Assembly (NCBI RefSeq): GCF_000002985.6
Contig: NC_003281.10
Span: forward strand, 7,626,001-7,690,000
DNA length: 64,000 nucleotides
Direction of reading: 5' to 3'
From: Caenorhabditis elegans
Lineage: Eukaryota; Nematoda; Chromadorea; Rhabditida; Rhabditidae
The notes under the pieces were generated by a model, which was not told the origin of the DNA, did not search any database, and was given only the letters and a program-made list of their open reading frames with translations. The stretch's first letter is position 1, and each line of letters starts with the position of its first letter. Made by a program: the position numbers and the translations under genes. Of this stretch, positions 22,788 to 36,427 are shown one piece after another.

Positions 22788-24005
22788 ATGTCGTATGCAC
22801 AGAGTTTCTACGCCGAACAGAAGAAAATTGAGAAGCCAGAGGAACAAGGTAATTTATTTACTGATTTTTAATTAAATTCCTCCTATTTCAGCGTCTTCTC
22901 CTCTCACGGCTGCCTTCCCAGCAACCACCCCAATCGCCGAGGACCCTCTGACCCCAGCTCAAATCCAGGATGCCATTCGTCTCTACCGTTCGGTGCTCTC
23001 CTCGACTGCGTCTGCTCCATCATCTCCAGTCCGTCAAGCGGCTCCAATTGCTCCGGAGAAGCCGATTGTACACTCGGACTACTATGGTGGACCATCGGAT
23101 ATTCCGCAGTCCTACCGTGTCAAGTACACCACTGCGCAGGCACCGCCGGCTTCTCTAGATCCAGAGTTCACAGAGCAACAGTTGATGGTTCAGCTTCAAG
23201 CTCTTCAGATCCAGCAGCAGCAGGCCCCAGAGTCCGAGCCTGTTCAGCAAATCCAGCAACTTCAGCAAAAGCCACCAGTCGCTCCGAAAGTGTTTCAGAA
23301 CATGTATGGCGATGAAGAATCGGGTACTGCTTTGCTCGAAATAAGGATGTGGAGCAGGAGGAGGATGTTCCGGAGATTCACGTTGCTGCTCCAGTGACCA
23401 CTCCGATCCCACAGCCAACTTACTCGGCTCCTCCAGTCAGCTATCAAGCTCCGGTTTCTATTAACAACTACCCGAAGGGAGTCAGTGGGGTTGGTTCATC
23501 TTTCAGATATTCAGATATAAATGTTGTTTTCCAGCCATCAGAGTACATTGGAATGTCAAACGATTGCAAGTTCATCTACGACAATCAAAGATCCTTGCCA
23601 ACGTCATACGCCCAGAAGAATGAGTACACTCTTGTCAATGCAGCTCAAACAGCGGCTCCAGTGATCAACTATCGCCCGGAGGAACAAGAAGAGCACGGTG
23701 TTACCACAACCGAAGATGTAACTCAAGTTCCTGCCTCGCCAGCCGTTGTTTCAAGATTCAGAGGTCTCATCAAGGTAATTGACTTAATTTTTTAAAACTT
23801 AATTTTAAACAGAATTTTCCAGAATGCTCAAACTCCAGTCCAAGCCACTGCTCCAATTGTTGTCGAACGCATCACTCCCGTTGCCCACAACACTTACAAC
23901 AGCAACAACTACGGAGCCTTCTTGCCGGTCAACCAAATGTCGATGGAATCGGAATATCAATTGCCAGTTCTCAATGATCTCGCCTCGTGCATCGAGCACT
24001 ACTAG
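22788..24005 (+). CDS. Gln/Pro-rich protein of unknown function
   Basis: Exons 22788-22848, 22892-23480, 23535-23774 and 23823-24005 encode about 357 residues beginning MSYAQSFYAEQKK and ending CIEHY. The product is rich in Pro, Ala, Gln and Val, with a QQ/LQ-rich middle (QLQALQIQQQQAPE) and Tyr-containing segments (YIGMSNDCKFIYDNQRSL). I see no signal peptide, membrane span or known domain. The intron 23481-23534 is short (54 nt) with a GTCAGT donor. The frame before 23322 and the frame after 23346 differ by one base. Either one base is missing in this stretch or a weak 56-nt intron (23290-23345, donor GTGTTT, acceptor AATAAG) is used. The gene is compact, codon use is typical of expressed worm genes, and the C-terminal exons are clean. 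Confidence 0.7.
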
Positions 24006-24814
24006 AAACCGGAATTTGTCAAAAATTGAACCATGTACTTGCTCTGTGTAATTCTTTTATTGTAATGAATTGATTTTTGGAAGATTTATTTTCCCACATC
24101 TTTATTTTAAAGTTTCAGTTTGTACATACTCATAAGGATGTATAAAATATAATTGTGCTATTTATGTAGCTTGAACTTTTCTCGTAGGTCTTTGAACCCC
24201 CTTTCTCTAGAAGAGAAATGGGGTTGTGGTTAGTGTGGGGATGTTGTCAGGGCTGTAGCAATACGGTAGGGTACTGTAGTAGTCCATCATGCCAAAAGAA
24301 GAAGCAGATTTAAAAAGCGAGTGGATTAGTGGTTCAGTGTGAGGATGGTATCGGGGAACGGTAGGATTACTAGAGCCTTGTTAGATACGAACGAGGCATT
24401 TTTTGAGATCTACAAGAAAACCACGATCACAAAAACCAATGTTTTCAATATACTGACTAAAGCTTCAGTGAGGCGAATAATTAAACATATTCATCATCTT
24501 CAAACTGTGGTTATGAGTTTTTGTCTTCATAATTATGAGTCGCCAGGATTGTTTTGAAAAATTTTTCATTTTTCTTCAAGATTGCAATAAATAATCAGAT
24601 CAAAGCATGAGAAATCCGTCACGGAAAGAAATGTGATGGGGTATTGATAAATAAATTAAAAAAGAGAAAATGTACAACTGTACATGTGGCACAAATATGC
24701 AAAATTATAAAAAACATTAAATAACTACCCGAACATCAATGGGATGATTTTTGTATTTATGAACAGAAAAAGTTAACCGGTTACGGTGAGATGATAATTG
24801 ATTAAAACATGAAA
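24006..24814. other. Convergent 3' region
   Basis: Non-coding stretch between the stop of the Gln/Pro-rich gene (+) and the flt-1 stop (-). It contains both 3' UTRs. Only a 72-codon frame at 24339-24557 is open and it has no support. Confidence 0.5.
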
Positions 24815-27800
24815 TTAACGATGAAGGCGTCTGAGTCTTTTTGTAAAGTTGTATTTCAGCTGCTTCCAACGTTTTTGGAAAAACTTGTGCAAACTGATTC
24901 CAGCACGTCCAATTTCTGAGTGATCAATGTTGAATTGACGACAGTTGGCGAACATGAGCTCTATGTCTTCAGCAAAATCTTCTGGAGTCTCGTATCTGGA
25001 AAATATCAAACAGTTTAACTATTTGTTTAAAAGGCAATCGAAGTCACTGTGTTATTTTCATTTTCAGCTTGAGATCAAATATCGCAAAGAAACAAAATTG
25101 ATATGTCTCGCTGCAAGACTATTTTTCGATTCTTTCATAGGACTAATAGAGGAAACGCCGTATTCAAACAGAGAAATTTGTAAATCTACACTGTTCAATC
25201 ACCTGACTCTGGAATTGATTTGGAAAAACACAAAATAGGCTTATAGGATAGGCCTGATGACATTCCCACCCTCCTATCAAAAATTACTTACATAAGTTTC
25301 TCATTCTTCTGTCGAATTGTCTTCAAGTCCATTGGTTTTGAAATAATCATTTTATATCCAGGAACCAATTTTGGATTGACAGGCTCCAAAAATGGCAAAG
25401 CATTTGCTTGGACGACGAGTTCATCCAACATGAGTTGACACAACTCCTTATTCATATTTTTTGGAAGACCACCAATACTTGGAACCTCCAATTTTCTCTT
25501 CAGATTTCCTTTGACTCCGTTTTGTTGATTATGAACGCCGATTGCAATTGCTCCATTCATTCCATTCATATGACCATTTTTAGTATTCTCTCCATTTTCT
25601 GCATGATTATCATCTTCCAATTCTCGTTCTTCCGATTCACTTCGAAGAATGAGTCGCTTCACAAAACGCATTTGCTTCATTTCTTGACAATGCCCACAGA
25701 TAAATGTTTCAGGGTTTATAGCCTCTTTTGGGCCATCTTGTGAACATTCTTGATGAACATGGTATGCACAGCGTTGACACTGATGAAGATTTCCAGTCTC
25801 ACGGCTACAGAACATGCACATTGGTCTTCCAGATTTTTCCTCGCGGCACCGCTGACAGAACCAATCACCTTCAGGTACTTTTGTCATTCGGGGCTGAAAT
25901 TAACAAGTTGAGAAAATATTGATAGAATGATACAATAGTTTTTTTTCAAAAAAATTCCATTCTTTTTCAATTGTTTGGGGCATTTTCCTTGAAAGTACAA
26001 ACTTATCGTTATTAAAATTGCCCCCAGTTTTTTTAAACGGTGATAAGAGAAAGGGTATGTTTTATTCGAAACCTTTATCTTATTTCCAGTACATTTCAAC
26101 TAGAAAAATTTATTTTCTAACTAAATATTATAACTTTTACCAACATTTGAGACACAACTCACCCTAAAACATTCCATATGGCATCCACTCTCACATCCAT
26201 CACAAACCAACATTTCATCTCCATCCATACTCTTACAAATCTGACAAAGTGCTTCACGAGATGATCTTTCCCACATAATCATTCCTTCGAGAGTTTGAAG
26301 AGCTACCATTAACTGACTCGTTGTTTGTGCTTCAGTTGAAACATAAGACTTCCAATCCTCAAATAGTTGGCATGTATCTTGATCCTCCAGTTTTTGAAAT
26401 TTGGGTCTCCAAAACTTTGGCTGCACCATGTCCGCTGTTTCAATGATTTTTTGTCGGATTATAGTCTCATCGAGTTCTTGTCCATCAACCTCCTCATCTA
26501 TAACCTTCCATGCCATATCGTCCTTCACAATTTGCGCCAATGCCATTGTAGGAGGCACCACAATAGGCTTCTGGGTCTCGAAAGGCGTGATAGAAGGCAA
26601 TGGTTTAGACACATCTGACATTTTCAAATGACATTGAAGCTTGTCGATAGCCGTATTTAGTCGAGTCCATCCTTGTCTTCGAACCAGTTCCAGGTCGGAT
26701 TTCTCACCAACTGGTTCGATTGTGATTGTACCGAATTTGAGTTCATTTAGAAACCATGGTTTAGTGAGTAGACGATGAAGAGCACGTTCACGAATTCCGC
26801 GACTGAGCATACAAGAACGAAGGGATTCTACACAGTCTCTGAAAAATTTTAATTTAAAATTTGTACAAAGGAATATGTTTATGCAAAGAAAAACACTGGG
26901 TACACTTCTAATTTTAGCTTTAAAATTTCTGATAATTACACAAACTAAACAGAATCCCGCTGCACTGACCTATTCTGCATTGTCCACCATCCTCTCTTCA
27001 TATGATTTTCAATCCTTCTGTATCTTTTTCGAGTTTTCTTATCAGCTTTGGCTCTTAGCAGAACAACATCATCAACCAAATCCTCAACACAAGCAATAAC
27101 ATCTAAGTCAATCGTCTCACATGCTCCTGGAACACGCTGTTCAAGAGTTGGTGGATCCTTTGATGCATATTCGTTTGCATTGCAGGCTGGGTTGTTCACT
27201 GAAGTTGTTGCTAGTGACTCAATGATAACTTTATCAGTGTGAGCCAACATCCAGTAGTTTCGATGAAAACGGTCAGTTCCGAATGGGAAGGATCGGATCT
27301 TGAGACCAGTATCATGAATCTTCTGATTGATGTTTTGAGCTTCTTGATGAAGATCTCCGATCAGAGAATCCATTTGTTGAAGACTCATTGATTCTTCTTG
27401 TTCTGTTAAAACCTCGCACTGGCCTAATCCTGGAGTGAACTTTCGTTGTTGCTGCTGAGCTGCCGAGACAGGTGAAACAGAAACTACAGTTGGAGGTGCA
27501 ACCGTGGCTTTCTTCGGAGTATCCGGTCTAGTTGGAGGTTCAGAATCACTCTCATGATTCTGTTCTTCTTTCACAACTACAACTTTCTCGTCATTCTTCT
27601 TTTTACTTCTTGCTGATCTCAAAGCTCTAGCTTTTCCCTCTCTCATCCATTTTTCTCCTTTTAATCTTGAAATTTCATCAAGGTTCTTATCAATCTCAGT
27701 GACAACATTTCGAGAACAAACTAGCTCATCGCAGAGAAATGCTAAAATCGAAGCTTTTTGTTCTGGAGAAATCGATAAAAAGTTGCAAGTAAGCAGAGGC

Positions 27801-30005
27801 TGTGATAATTCTTCTCCTCGCTTTCCTTTGTCGATAAGAAAAAGACGCATCACTTCACTGAAGTTTTCACGATCAAGTCCCATTTCTCCTCCACCTTGGC
27901 CAAATCTGAAAAATAAAATAAAAATCAAGATCTTATGATATTTCTAAATTACCTTTTCTCATTTCCCATTCCAGGAAATTCAAGTGCTAGTCTTAATAGT
28001 TGCCTAGTTAATTGAAGAGTTTGCTCGGCGTGATTAGCATCTCCATCTAATCCTGCGCATAACGACTCTAGTTTTGGGGCGATTTCAAGATCTGAAAATG
28101 CTCTTCTTTAAATAACATACTTTAGTTTTAGCAGCTTACCTATTCCTAAAACATGACCAAAGTTTTGTACAAATTCGTGAACCATAAGTGCATCAGCGAA
28201 TCCTTGTGAACTCAGACATTGATTACCAATTCTAGAAAAATCTGGGAGATGCCGAACATCATTGATATTTACTAGTAGATCATCAGCTTCTCTCTCCCGA
28301 ATCTTGCATTCATCAACTCCATTTGACATAATCTGACTATGAACTAACTCTTCGGTGAATTCATCGTTAAGCTCCGATGGATCCAATGGCTCGTCGGGTT
28401 CTTCAATTTTGGACATTTTGATATCATCCTCGTGAACACCATTGGATGTGGACGCCTGGATCTTTGGAACGAATTTCAGAACATTTAATCTTGTAAGTTC
28501 CTTGTTAATGTCATCTTCAGTAAACATTGCAAATTCGCGTTCTTGTTGAGTCTCATCAGCTTCTGTTTGCTTTGGAACAATGAATTCCCCGATAACCAAT
28601 TTTGTGTTGAAGAGAAAATTGTCACGGGTGATGTAGTGAATCGAATTTTTGGTGAGGTACTGGAAATAGTTGAGATTTCATTTTTTTTTTTTTCAATTTT
28701 ATAAGTTTACGTTTCAGTAAAATTTAACTTTTTTTAACTGGTTTTTTACAAAATAAGTATACATTTTTTAAACTACAATTCGGTGAAAGTTATGAAACCA
28801 ATAATTTTGAATTATACACATCAAACGGACTTACCCTAACAACTTCCGAGTATGTGCTCAACTTTTTTCCGCACGGAGCAAAATACGAAACATCTCCTTT
28901 AACTCCAGCGGAAGCAATACTTCTGACACATGTTTGACGCCTCCATCCAAGTTGAAGAGGCAATCGAAGCATTGCTTCATTAGTCTTTTTCCCTTCTTCA
29001 GGACTGTCCGATTCGAGTGCTGCTCGGTGAGCTGCAAGCACTTTTGCTGCGAGTGCAGCTGCGTCAGCTTGCTTCTTCTCATGCTTTTTCTGATGATTCA
29101 GCTGATGTTGAGCCATAAGAAACTTCAAAATCTCCTCTTGTTGCTTATTCTTCACATCTTGCTCTTTCTGTTGTTGTTTGGCAAGCTCTTTCGCTTTTTT
29201 CGCTTGATCCTGAAAGTATTCAACATTTTTCTCAAAAATAATATAAAAAGCAATATCTTACCGCCTTTTTCTGAGTATCCTTCTGTTGTTGTTGCTGTTT
29301 TTGTTGCATTTGTGCTGCCACCAATTGCCACATCACATTGTTCATCATATTGCTCGCAGCGTTGTTCGCTGCATTGTTATTAGATGATGTAATTGAAGCT
29401 GATGATGTGGATGGTGTGGATGAGCTTGTAGATGCTGAACTTGTTGAGGCGACTCCAGCTGGCTTCTTCTTTGCCATATCCATCATTTTCTTGATAGCTT
29501 CTTCCATTTGAGATTTCTGTGGAGTCATCATCATTTGTTGGAGAGCTTGCATCTGGATTGCTTGTTGCCATGCTGCGAGCATTTCTGGAGACAATCCAGG
29601 AATTGCTGATGCGGAGGAAGTAGACGCTGAGGCTTTTGCTGCGGCGGCGGCAGCTGCTGCTGCAGCCTTTTGCTTCTCCTTTTCTTTTTCCTTTGCCTTA
29701 TCAGCTGCCGCTTTTTCTTGTTGTTTCTTCTGCGCAGCCATGAGTGCTCCAAACTGGGCCAGCTGCTGAATTTGCTGCATTTTTGCTAAATTTTGCAACT
29801 GAGCTGCTTCATTTTGAGATGACGATGTCCCAGAAGTTGACGGGACAGCCGACGTTGATGCTGATGTTCCATTAGTTGATTTCGATGGAGATGATGCAGT
29901 GGCCTTCTGGATCTTTGCAAGTTGTTGCTGTAGAAGTTGTTGTTGCTGTTGTTGCTGTGCAGCTGCTAGCAGAAGTAGAAACTGATTAGATGAGTTATCA
30001 CTCAT
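24815..30005 (-). CDS. flt-1: BAZ2/Toutatis-like chromatin remodelling subunit
   Basis: Eight minus-strand exons, 29262-30005, 28835-29209, 28140-28659, 27953-28091, 26970-27905, 26163-26838, 25292-25893 and 24815-24995, give an unbroken 1,390-residue protein. The order of parts is as follows. A Gln/Ala/Ser-rich N-terminus (about 1-370) comes first. An MBD/TAM-like domain (about 385-470: LRLPLQLGWRRQTCVRSI) is next. A DDT domain follows (FADALMVHEFVQNFG to LRLALEFPGMG). WHIM motifs include SPEQKASILAFLCDELV and RSFPFGTDRFHRNYWML. The PHD finger is CQICKSMDGDEMLVCDGCE, continuing across the splice to CHMECF and GDWFCQRC. A C-terminal bromodomain ends the protein (MIISKPMDLKTI, then FAEDIELMFANCRQFN). 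This is the BAZ2A/BAZ2B layout, partner of ISWI-type remodellers reading modified histones in the nucleus. The ATG at 30005 follows a TTTCAG acceptor ending at 30033. Confidence 0.93.
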
Positions 30006-30032
30006 TTTTGGAAAGAATTTACATGTACAATT

Positions 30033-30035
30033 CTG
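30033..30035 (-). promoter_or_regulatory. Probable trans-splice or 5' UTR acceptor of flt-1
   Basis: AAATTTCAG on the minus strand ends at 30033, 27 bases before the flt-1 ATG. The exon begins AATTGTACATG. Either a spliced leader is added here or a distant 5' UTR exon lies in the long upstream gap. Confidence 0.45.
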
Positions 30036-33000
30036 AAATTTAGCAATATTAAATGAAAGTTAAAAGGGTCAAGAAGTTGAATAAAAAGTGAGAATTTCGA
30101 AAAATGTGTGATGAAGACAAAAATAGTCAGACACCATAAAGGCCTTTGAATCTAGAGGTCTGTGAGCATGAGTGTTCTATGTATTATTAAGGAGTAATAT
30201 CATTATGTCGCGAGAATATGCATTCGTAAATTGACAACAGTTTTCGCTCATAGCTTAGGTTACGTTCAAGTTTTTAGGTTCAGGTTTGCATGCTTAGTCT
30301 TTATTAAGTTTAGTAGAATAGAACTTTGAAAATTATGGAAATTCATATCGAAATTTTAAAGAAAGGTGAGCAAAAATTGTTGTCTATTTAGATGCATGTG
30401 ACAATTTGAGTTCATGCGGTTCTAGAAAACGTCGCGACTTCAAAAGTTTGTCCCGTGAAACACTTTAACAAAATCGTACCATCAGAAATTGAACGAAGGC
30501 AAAGCAGAGAAAGATATGGTGAGGAAGAATATGAAGGAAAACGATTGAACGATGACCAGGACAACACGGAGGGAATGAAAAAGGACAGATGTGTCAATCA
30601 GCGAGTATACTGAACCACAGCGAGAGAGGGAAATGGCTACAGCAGCAGGCGGCAGGAGGTACCCTTCTCTCTCACTCACAGTTGGTAAAGAACGATATTT
30701 GGAAGACGCAAAAAGTGGATGAAAAGTAAAGAAGAGGACAAGTGGAGGAATAGGAGGACAAATGCGAATGGTGTATGCGGTTACTTGGTGATGAAATATT
30801 TTGGTACGTATTGAGAAATTTATGTAGGAGGAAGGGAGGGTTCAGATGCCATATGAGGGAAGCGGTGATTTTGGTAAAATTGTAGATCGAATAAAATTAT
30901 TTTTAAAAAACACGAGATTAAAAAAATTAAGTTTCTAGACTTAGTTCAATAATTATTGAATTACTCCAATATAGGATATTGTTTACATCAACAAAAAATA
31001 TTTACAGAGACAATAGACAATAAGAATCACGAAAGACATGGAACATTAAAAATTTATCATGGAAGCCAGCTGTTGCCTTGTACAAACAAAACAATTACTC
31101 TTTCATGGTCACCACTACCTCTCCCGTGTGTCTTCACTTTTCTATTTCTTCATGTAATCCCACAGATGTGATTGTGGGTGTACTACATTTCATTAATATG
31201 TTGGTTTTGGATATCAATTGTTCTAATAACTATAAAGATTGTTTGAAGCTTAATTTTAACCCAAATATAGAGAGTCAGCAAGGAACTTATTTAAAACCGC
31301 TCCTATATTTCTAAAATGCCAAAATAAGTTTTAAAAAATATTTGAACTTTTTTATTTCTCAAAAATGGTGGAAACTCAGTTATCCTGACATAATTTCAAA
31401 AGTCGACCAAAAATTGTTTTTGAACAAGTTTTATTTTAATTTTGTTTTACTTGTTCGTTTTTTTAAATTCTAGGGATTCTTGCAGCAATGCTCAAAATTA
31501 CTCAAAAAGTACAAATTTTTGGAAAGTTTTCCACTTTACCAAAAAAACCAGTGGGGAAACGAGTGCAAAAATCAGAAGCAAATGGAGATTGGAACAAACG
31601 ACTCTCCTTCTCCTCATTCTATCCGTTTAGGTCAATTCAAGATGACCCCTCCGTGTCATTACTTACTGACCAAATAATGGCGGCAGTTGAATGTATTAAG
31701 TACAAAAGAAATGATTCATAGTGCAGATAACGGGGTAATGATCCGAAGAATTTGTCACTGGATGGGAAATGGGAGAAATGTGGCGGAGAGGTAGGTTTCG
31801 AAAATAGTGTTAATCCTAAAAGAATAAATCTGGTACCTATCTTTGAAGTTGGGGTCTTCTAGAGTTGGAAAAGCCTCTACAAAAATTTAAAATATAAGTC
31901 GCTACTCATCAAATGTGTGATATTTATCATGTGTGGCTAATGAACTAACGAGTTGAACTGCAGTGCCTACTCATTTTGAAAATTGAAATATAACAATAAA
32001 AGGCATCGAAGAATTTCGACACTTCAAATAATTTCTATACGAAACGTATTGTAACAAATATGTGATGTGCATGCCAACTGCGTAACCAAAGTCTTGATCA
32101 AACCTACGGGGCCCATTACAAAACCCTATCACCTAAAACAATGGGTGTCACGACGGAAACCGCAGAAAACGTGTGTATGGAAGACGGGGAGGAAGGGTAG
32201 AATTGAAAAAAAGCAAGAAAAAATAACGGGAAAACGAAGAAGAAGTGTGTATGTATGTGTATGTTTTTGTGTCTGTTAGGAGACGAGTGAGAAGAGCTGA
32301 ATGGAAGTCTCTAAGCTTTGAAAGAGCTCGTGTGCATGTATTTGTGTGGGTGAAAGCGTGAGTGCCGGTTGGTGGTGGTGGCAGAGGAGAACTTTTTAGA
32401 GAGATTAGCAGATTAACAATTTCTTACTTTTTTCGAGAGCCGAGTATAAGGATGAGAGAGTGCGAGGAAGGTGGCAAAAGGATGTCTACTGGAGCAGAAA
32501 GGGCAAGAGGTCATGCAAAAAGTCGATTAGCTAACTATTAAAGTTTCATTAAATTTAACCCAATTCATCTAGTCAAAAAAAACGGACCTTGCCTTATTCT
32601 TTCACTCGCATTGATCAGCAGTTTAAATCGGTAATGTTTAAGTTGATAAAAAGTATCAAGATATAAAATAAATAACAAAAAGTTCAACCTATTCAATCAG
32701 TTAAACAGTTTTGGCAAGTCCACAAACAGTAAAAATATAAACTGTAAAAGTAGATCAATGGAGGTGCAAGACTCAAGACTAATAAAAACAATACGTTCAA
32801 GGAAATAGTAAGAACCAAATACATACATATTTTTAATGATGAACAAATGGTTTTTTAATGTTTAAATTGGCAATGTATATTAAGAGACTTTCAGCGGTAA
32901 AATGGACCATCTAAAACATAAGATGCCATCCAGTTTTGCTGACAAGAGAAAGAGTTTCAGAATTACTAGGTGAAACTATTTTTGTGAAATTAAAAGTGCA

Positions 33001-36000
33001 TGACGAGAAATAGGGGAAATGATGTGATGAAATTCTCATAAAAACACTTGGAAACATCAAAAGTAAACAATCAAAAAATGGTTGATAGGGAAAGTTTATA
33101 AATTGCATCTTCCAGACCAAGTGGTCAAAGAAACTGTGCCATATTTAAGTTTTGGGAAGTTTCAGAAAACAACCTTATTTTTTACCGAAAGTTGAAATTG
33201 CGGACCGTGATGAAAATTTAATTTCTGGCTTTTTAAGGCTTTTAAGGCTTTGGAATAGGAGAAATTTTGAAAAAGAGATACTGTAAAAATGTAAAACTTT
33301 AGAAAAACAGCGATGAAAAAGGAGAAATGCTGATGACAATGAATCGACTCATACTGGCACACACGGCTCACAAGAGAAACACACATCTCGATAACATTGG
33401 TGGACAGAAAGGGTCTCTTGGACACAAGAACACCCTGGCGGCAGCTAAATAGTGCTCTCGCTTGCCTCTTTTTCTCTCTATTTCTTGTAATCTCTCGAAC
33501 AGCCTACTCCTCACTTTTTGATGTCTCTTCACATCTCACGGTGGGCCTTTAGTGTGTTTCTCTATTCAATGTGTATGAGCGTGTCCCTTCTTCCTCGCTA
33601 GGTCATTTGTGCAGACACTGACACTCTCCGTCTAACCATTTCCAACTCTATTCCCGACACCAGGTCCAGACGTTAAGAGGGAAAAGGCTGCTGGCTGCTG
33701 TGAGTGAGCGCGCGCTCGCGTTTTTGGTGGTCGGTTGGTTGTCTCCTCTTCTCCATCTTGTCGTCGCAGGACTTCCCGGGGCCGCCGTTTCGCCGCCGCC
33801 CTTCGTCGTTGTCATCGTGTCCGGGGCTCGTTTGGCACTCGTTCGACTCGTCTCGTTGAGCTCAACTCCGTGGTTTGACTTTTAGATTCGTTGGATGACT
33901 GTGAACAAAGTTATAGGGCAGACAAGTAATCAAACGTTGGAGTTTTGTGGTAAATGAGGAGTCGGGCGCTATGATAGAGAAGATTTGGAACAGGACGACG
34001 AGAAACATAAGGAGCTTTTACCTATTGAATATCTTATCCACGTCTTGCAAGAGTGTAGCTCAAAAAAGAAAATCTCAAAACTAAACACAGTAACTTCAAA
34101 AAACTACAAAGCTCTGAGAAGTCATCTGTACTGTCTTTTATTTTATTGTTTGTACAAATGTGTAGGTCATACATGTTGTACATATAGGAATTGAAAGAAG
34201 TTTAGATGAAAATTTAAAAAAAGATTGAGATGAAATTTCCGGAATGGTATCCAGAAAATAAAATTCTCAGTTCAGTACTCAAATTTTAAATCTTCCAAAC
34301 GGTTCATCTATTTTCCTGACACAATTCAAAATTATCATTAACTCAAAATCCAAAGCGAGCTTTTCCCACGAGCCAAGAGAAGACATAGAATCCGAGGTTA
34401 AACCACCAAAAGGAGTATGCATAACGAAGTGGATTTTAGATGAGAATAGACAAAGACTAATGGAGACAGATGAGTACAACATACACCTGCTTCTCTTTCC
34501 ATCGAATGTCTCATTTGTTTGGGCTGTGAATCCGAGTATTCTCCATGACAACAATGTTGTTCGAAAGAGTTTTGGGTTGTTGACAAGCTTGTTTTTAATG
34601 GCTATGGATGAAGATCATGTGATCTTTTGAACAAAATGTTTTGTAACAATGCTTATGTGGAATGATCAGTGCAATGATTATGCGGAACGATGTGAAATAT
34701 TATAGCCAATTTTCAGTGGAGAGGAAGTAGCAATTCTATGATAAAAATTGCAGAGAGCTTTATTGATATCTAGGAAGAGCACAACTGCTGAAGTTCGAGT
34801 TTAGAGTGTTCTTAGGAACTTAAGATGGAAAAATGCAAGAGAATCCATAAGATTGAAACAAATAACTAGATGGAGAATATAAAAATATAAATATGCGTAT
34901 GTAACAGTAATTTATTTTAACTATGCAAATCATTACCAGCAAAAAAGAAGATATTTAAAAAAAAGTTAAATAACATTAATATTTTCATAAAACCACAAAA
35001 CTTTTAAAGGTCTACTAGCTACTTGTAAAGCTAAAAGTCTACAAATAAGTTCTAATTGGTTTATTAGATATTTGTTATGAAGGTTTTTGAATTAACGTTG
35101 TAGAATAACTATGCCACCGCTTATGGCTTCTGGAGAAGCTTTACCCTTCCTGGAAGCGCCGTCGGAAGCTTGACCAACCTACCGTAACCCGTTGAATAAG
35201 TGACACTTGAAATCAAGGCAAACCTGACTAAAACGACGTCGCCATCTCCAATTCCAACAAGGACACGACGACTAGAAAATAAAAGCGTCGTCCGGGGGCT
35301 CACATGCTCCGAGAGCCGTGCTGCCGCCGCCGCCACGGCAAGTGTGTGTCTCATTTTCGACAACGATTGCCCCTTTTTTCTCCCGTCTTCTTCTTTTTTC
35401 TTCTTCTTTCCATCTTCCGCACCGCCGCCGTCCCCTTCGCCACCAATAACACTGAGAGGGGAAAAGAGAAAAGTGAGCACACGCACTCCTTTCCAAATGT
35501 TTTGTATGAGGAGGATTGTGTGGAGCCAGTAAAAGAAGAAGAAGAGGACTCCGTCCGTATTTTCAATGCCGATTATGGCCCCGTCGAGAAATTGCGGCTC
35601 ATATGGAATCCTTTTGAAAGCAACATTCGTAGAATCTTCGCGTTCGATAGGGGTAGGAATTAGTGGATTTATGCTTCAGACAGTTTTCTTGGAACATCCT
35701 AAGTGAACTCAATTCATAGAATAATGGTTCACTGGATCTTCTTATGATTTCCTTTCAGATAACTTTCAGAAGAGTTTCGAAAGTTTGTTAACTTCAGAGA
35801 TGCACTGTAAATGCCAAACTTCTTCCGACAAGCCAGAAATCAGACGAAAGACATCTGAAAAATAAATTATATGAAAACCACTGATATATGTATTATAGTA
35901 CTAACCTAAAAAATGAATTTGCCTGATTTTGGTCTAAGTCTGAAATTTTTGCGTCTGAAAATGTAATATCAAATCTTGTTTTCGGAACTTCGAACATTAC

Positions 36001-36373
36001 TATAAACTGTGGTTGTGATGAGGTTCAGATAAAGGCCTCGGTATGTTAGTAATAATTTTTTCTGTATTCAATTTATTGAGCCGGGATAGAAGTATTGTAC
36101 ATAAATTTGATATTAAAAATAAAAATAATTATTTTAATAAACATTTAATCGTGATCACATTTATTCGTAATCACAATTAATCGTAATCGTGTTCTAGTTC
36201 TCTTATCTTTATTCAAAATCTCCCAGTTTCAATATTTCACAAATTCAAAAAAAAATTCAATCATTTCCGATTTGAGCTGTGTGACGCTTGGTATTCAAAC
36301 AATTCTCAAGAATTTTTTGTAAGTTTCAATTAATTTAAAATTTCAGATTGCTTACAAGTATAACATTTTTCAG
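30036..36373. other. Long gene-poor interval upstream of flt-1
   Basis: Six kilobases without a gene I can support. It holds GT-rich sequence near 32230-32360, CT-rich segments (33440-33660), a GC-rich island at 33670-33890 containing a GAGCGCGCGCTC palindrome, and a GC-rich block at 35100-35660. Because flt-1 and the WSN gene at 36428 diverge from it, it likely holds distal promoter elements or non-coding first exons. Confidence 0.5.
35491..35663 (+). other. Coding-like segment, unassigned
   Basis: The frame ending at TAG 35661-35663 has an acidic, well-composed stretch (YEEDCVEPVKEEEEDSVRIF, followed by NADYGPVEKLRLIWNPFESN). It also has a possible GTAGGA donor near 35652. Upstream the same frame turns low-complexity. 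The reverse strand is also open across the same bases (IPTPIEREDST), so the strand is uncertain. It could be an exon of a small gene or a chance frame in a GC-rich block. Confidence 0.25.
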
Positions 36374-36388
36374 ATGAGTTTGCGTTGA
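36374..36388 (+). promoter_or_regulatory. Upstream ORF in WSN gene 5' leader
   Basis: The bases right after a TTTTTCAG acceptor at 36373 are ATG AGT TTG CGT TGA, a four-codon open frame, 39 bases before the main ATG at 36428. If trans-splicing uses this acceptor, the first AUG of the mRNA would be this mini-ORF. Confidence 0.4.
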
Positions 36389-36427
36389 ATATTACAATTT
36401 CAAAACAATAACAGTAAAAATCATCAA

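Noticed and set aside
33700..33885. 61-codon plus-strand frame in the 33.7-kb GC island
   Set aside because: Low-complexity Val/Ser/Pro product, both strands open, no splice context; more likely promoter or untranslated DNA.
35111..35173. ATG-started 20-codon frame (MPPLMASGEALPFLEAP)
   Set aside because: Ends at TGA with no donor that would extend it and no partner exon.
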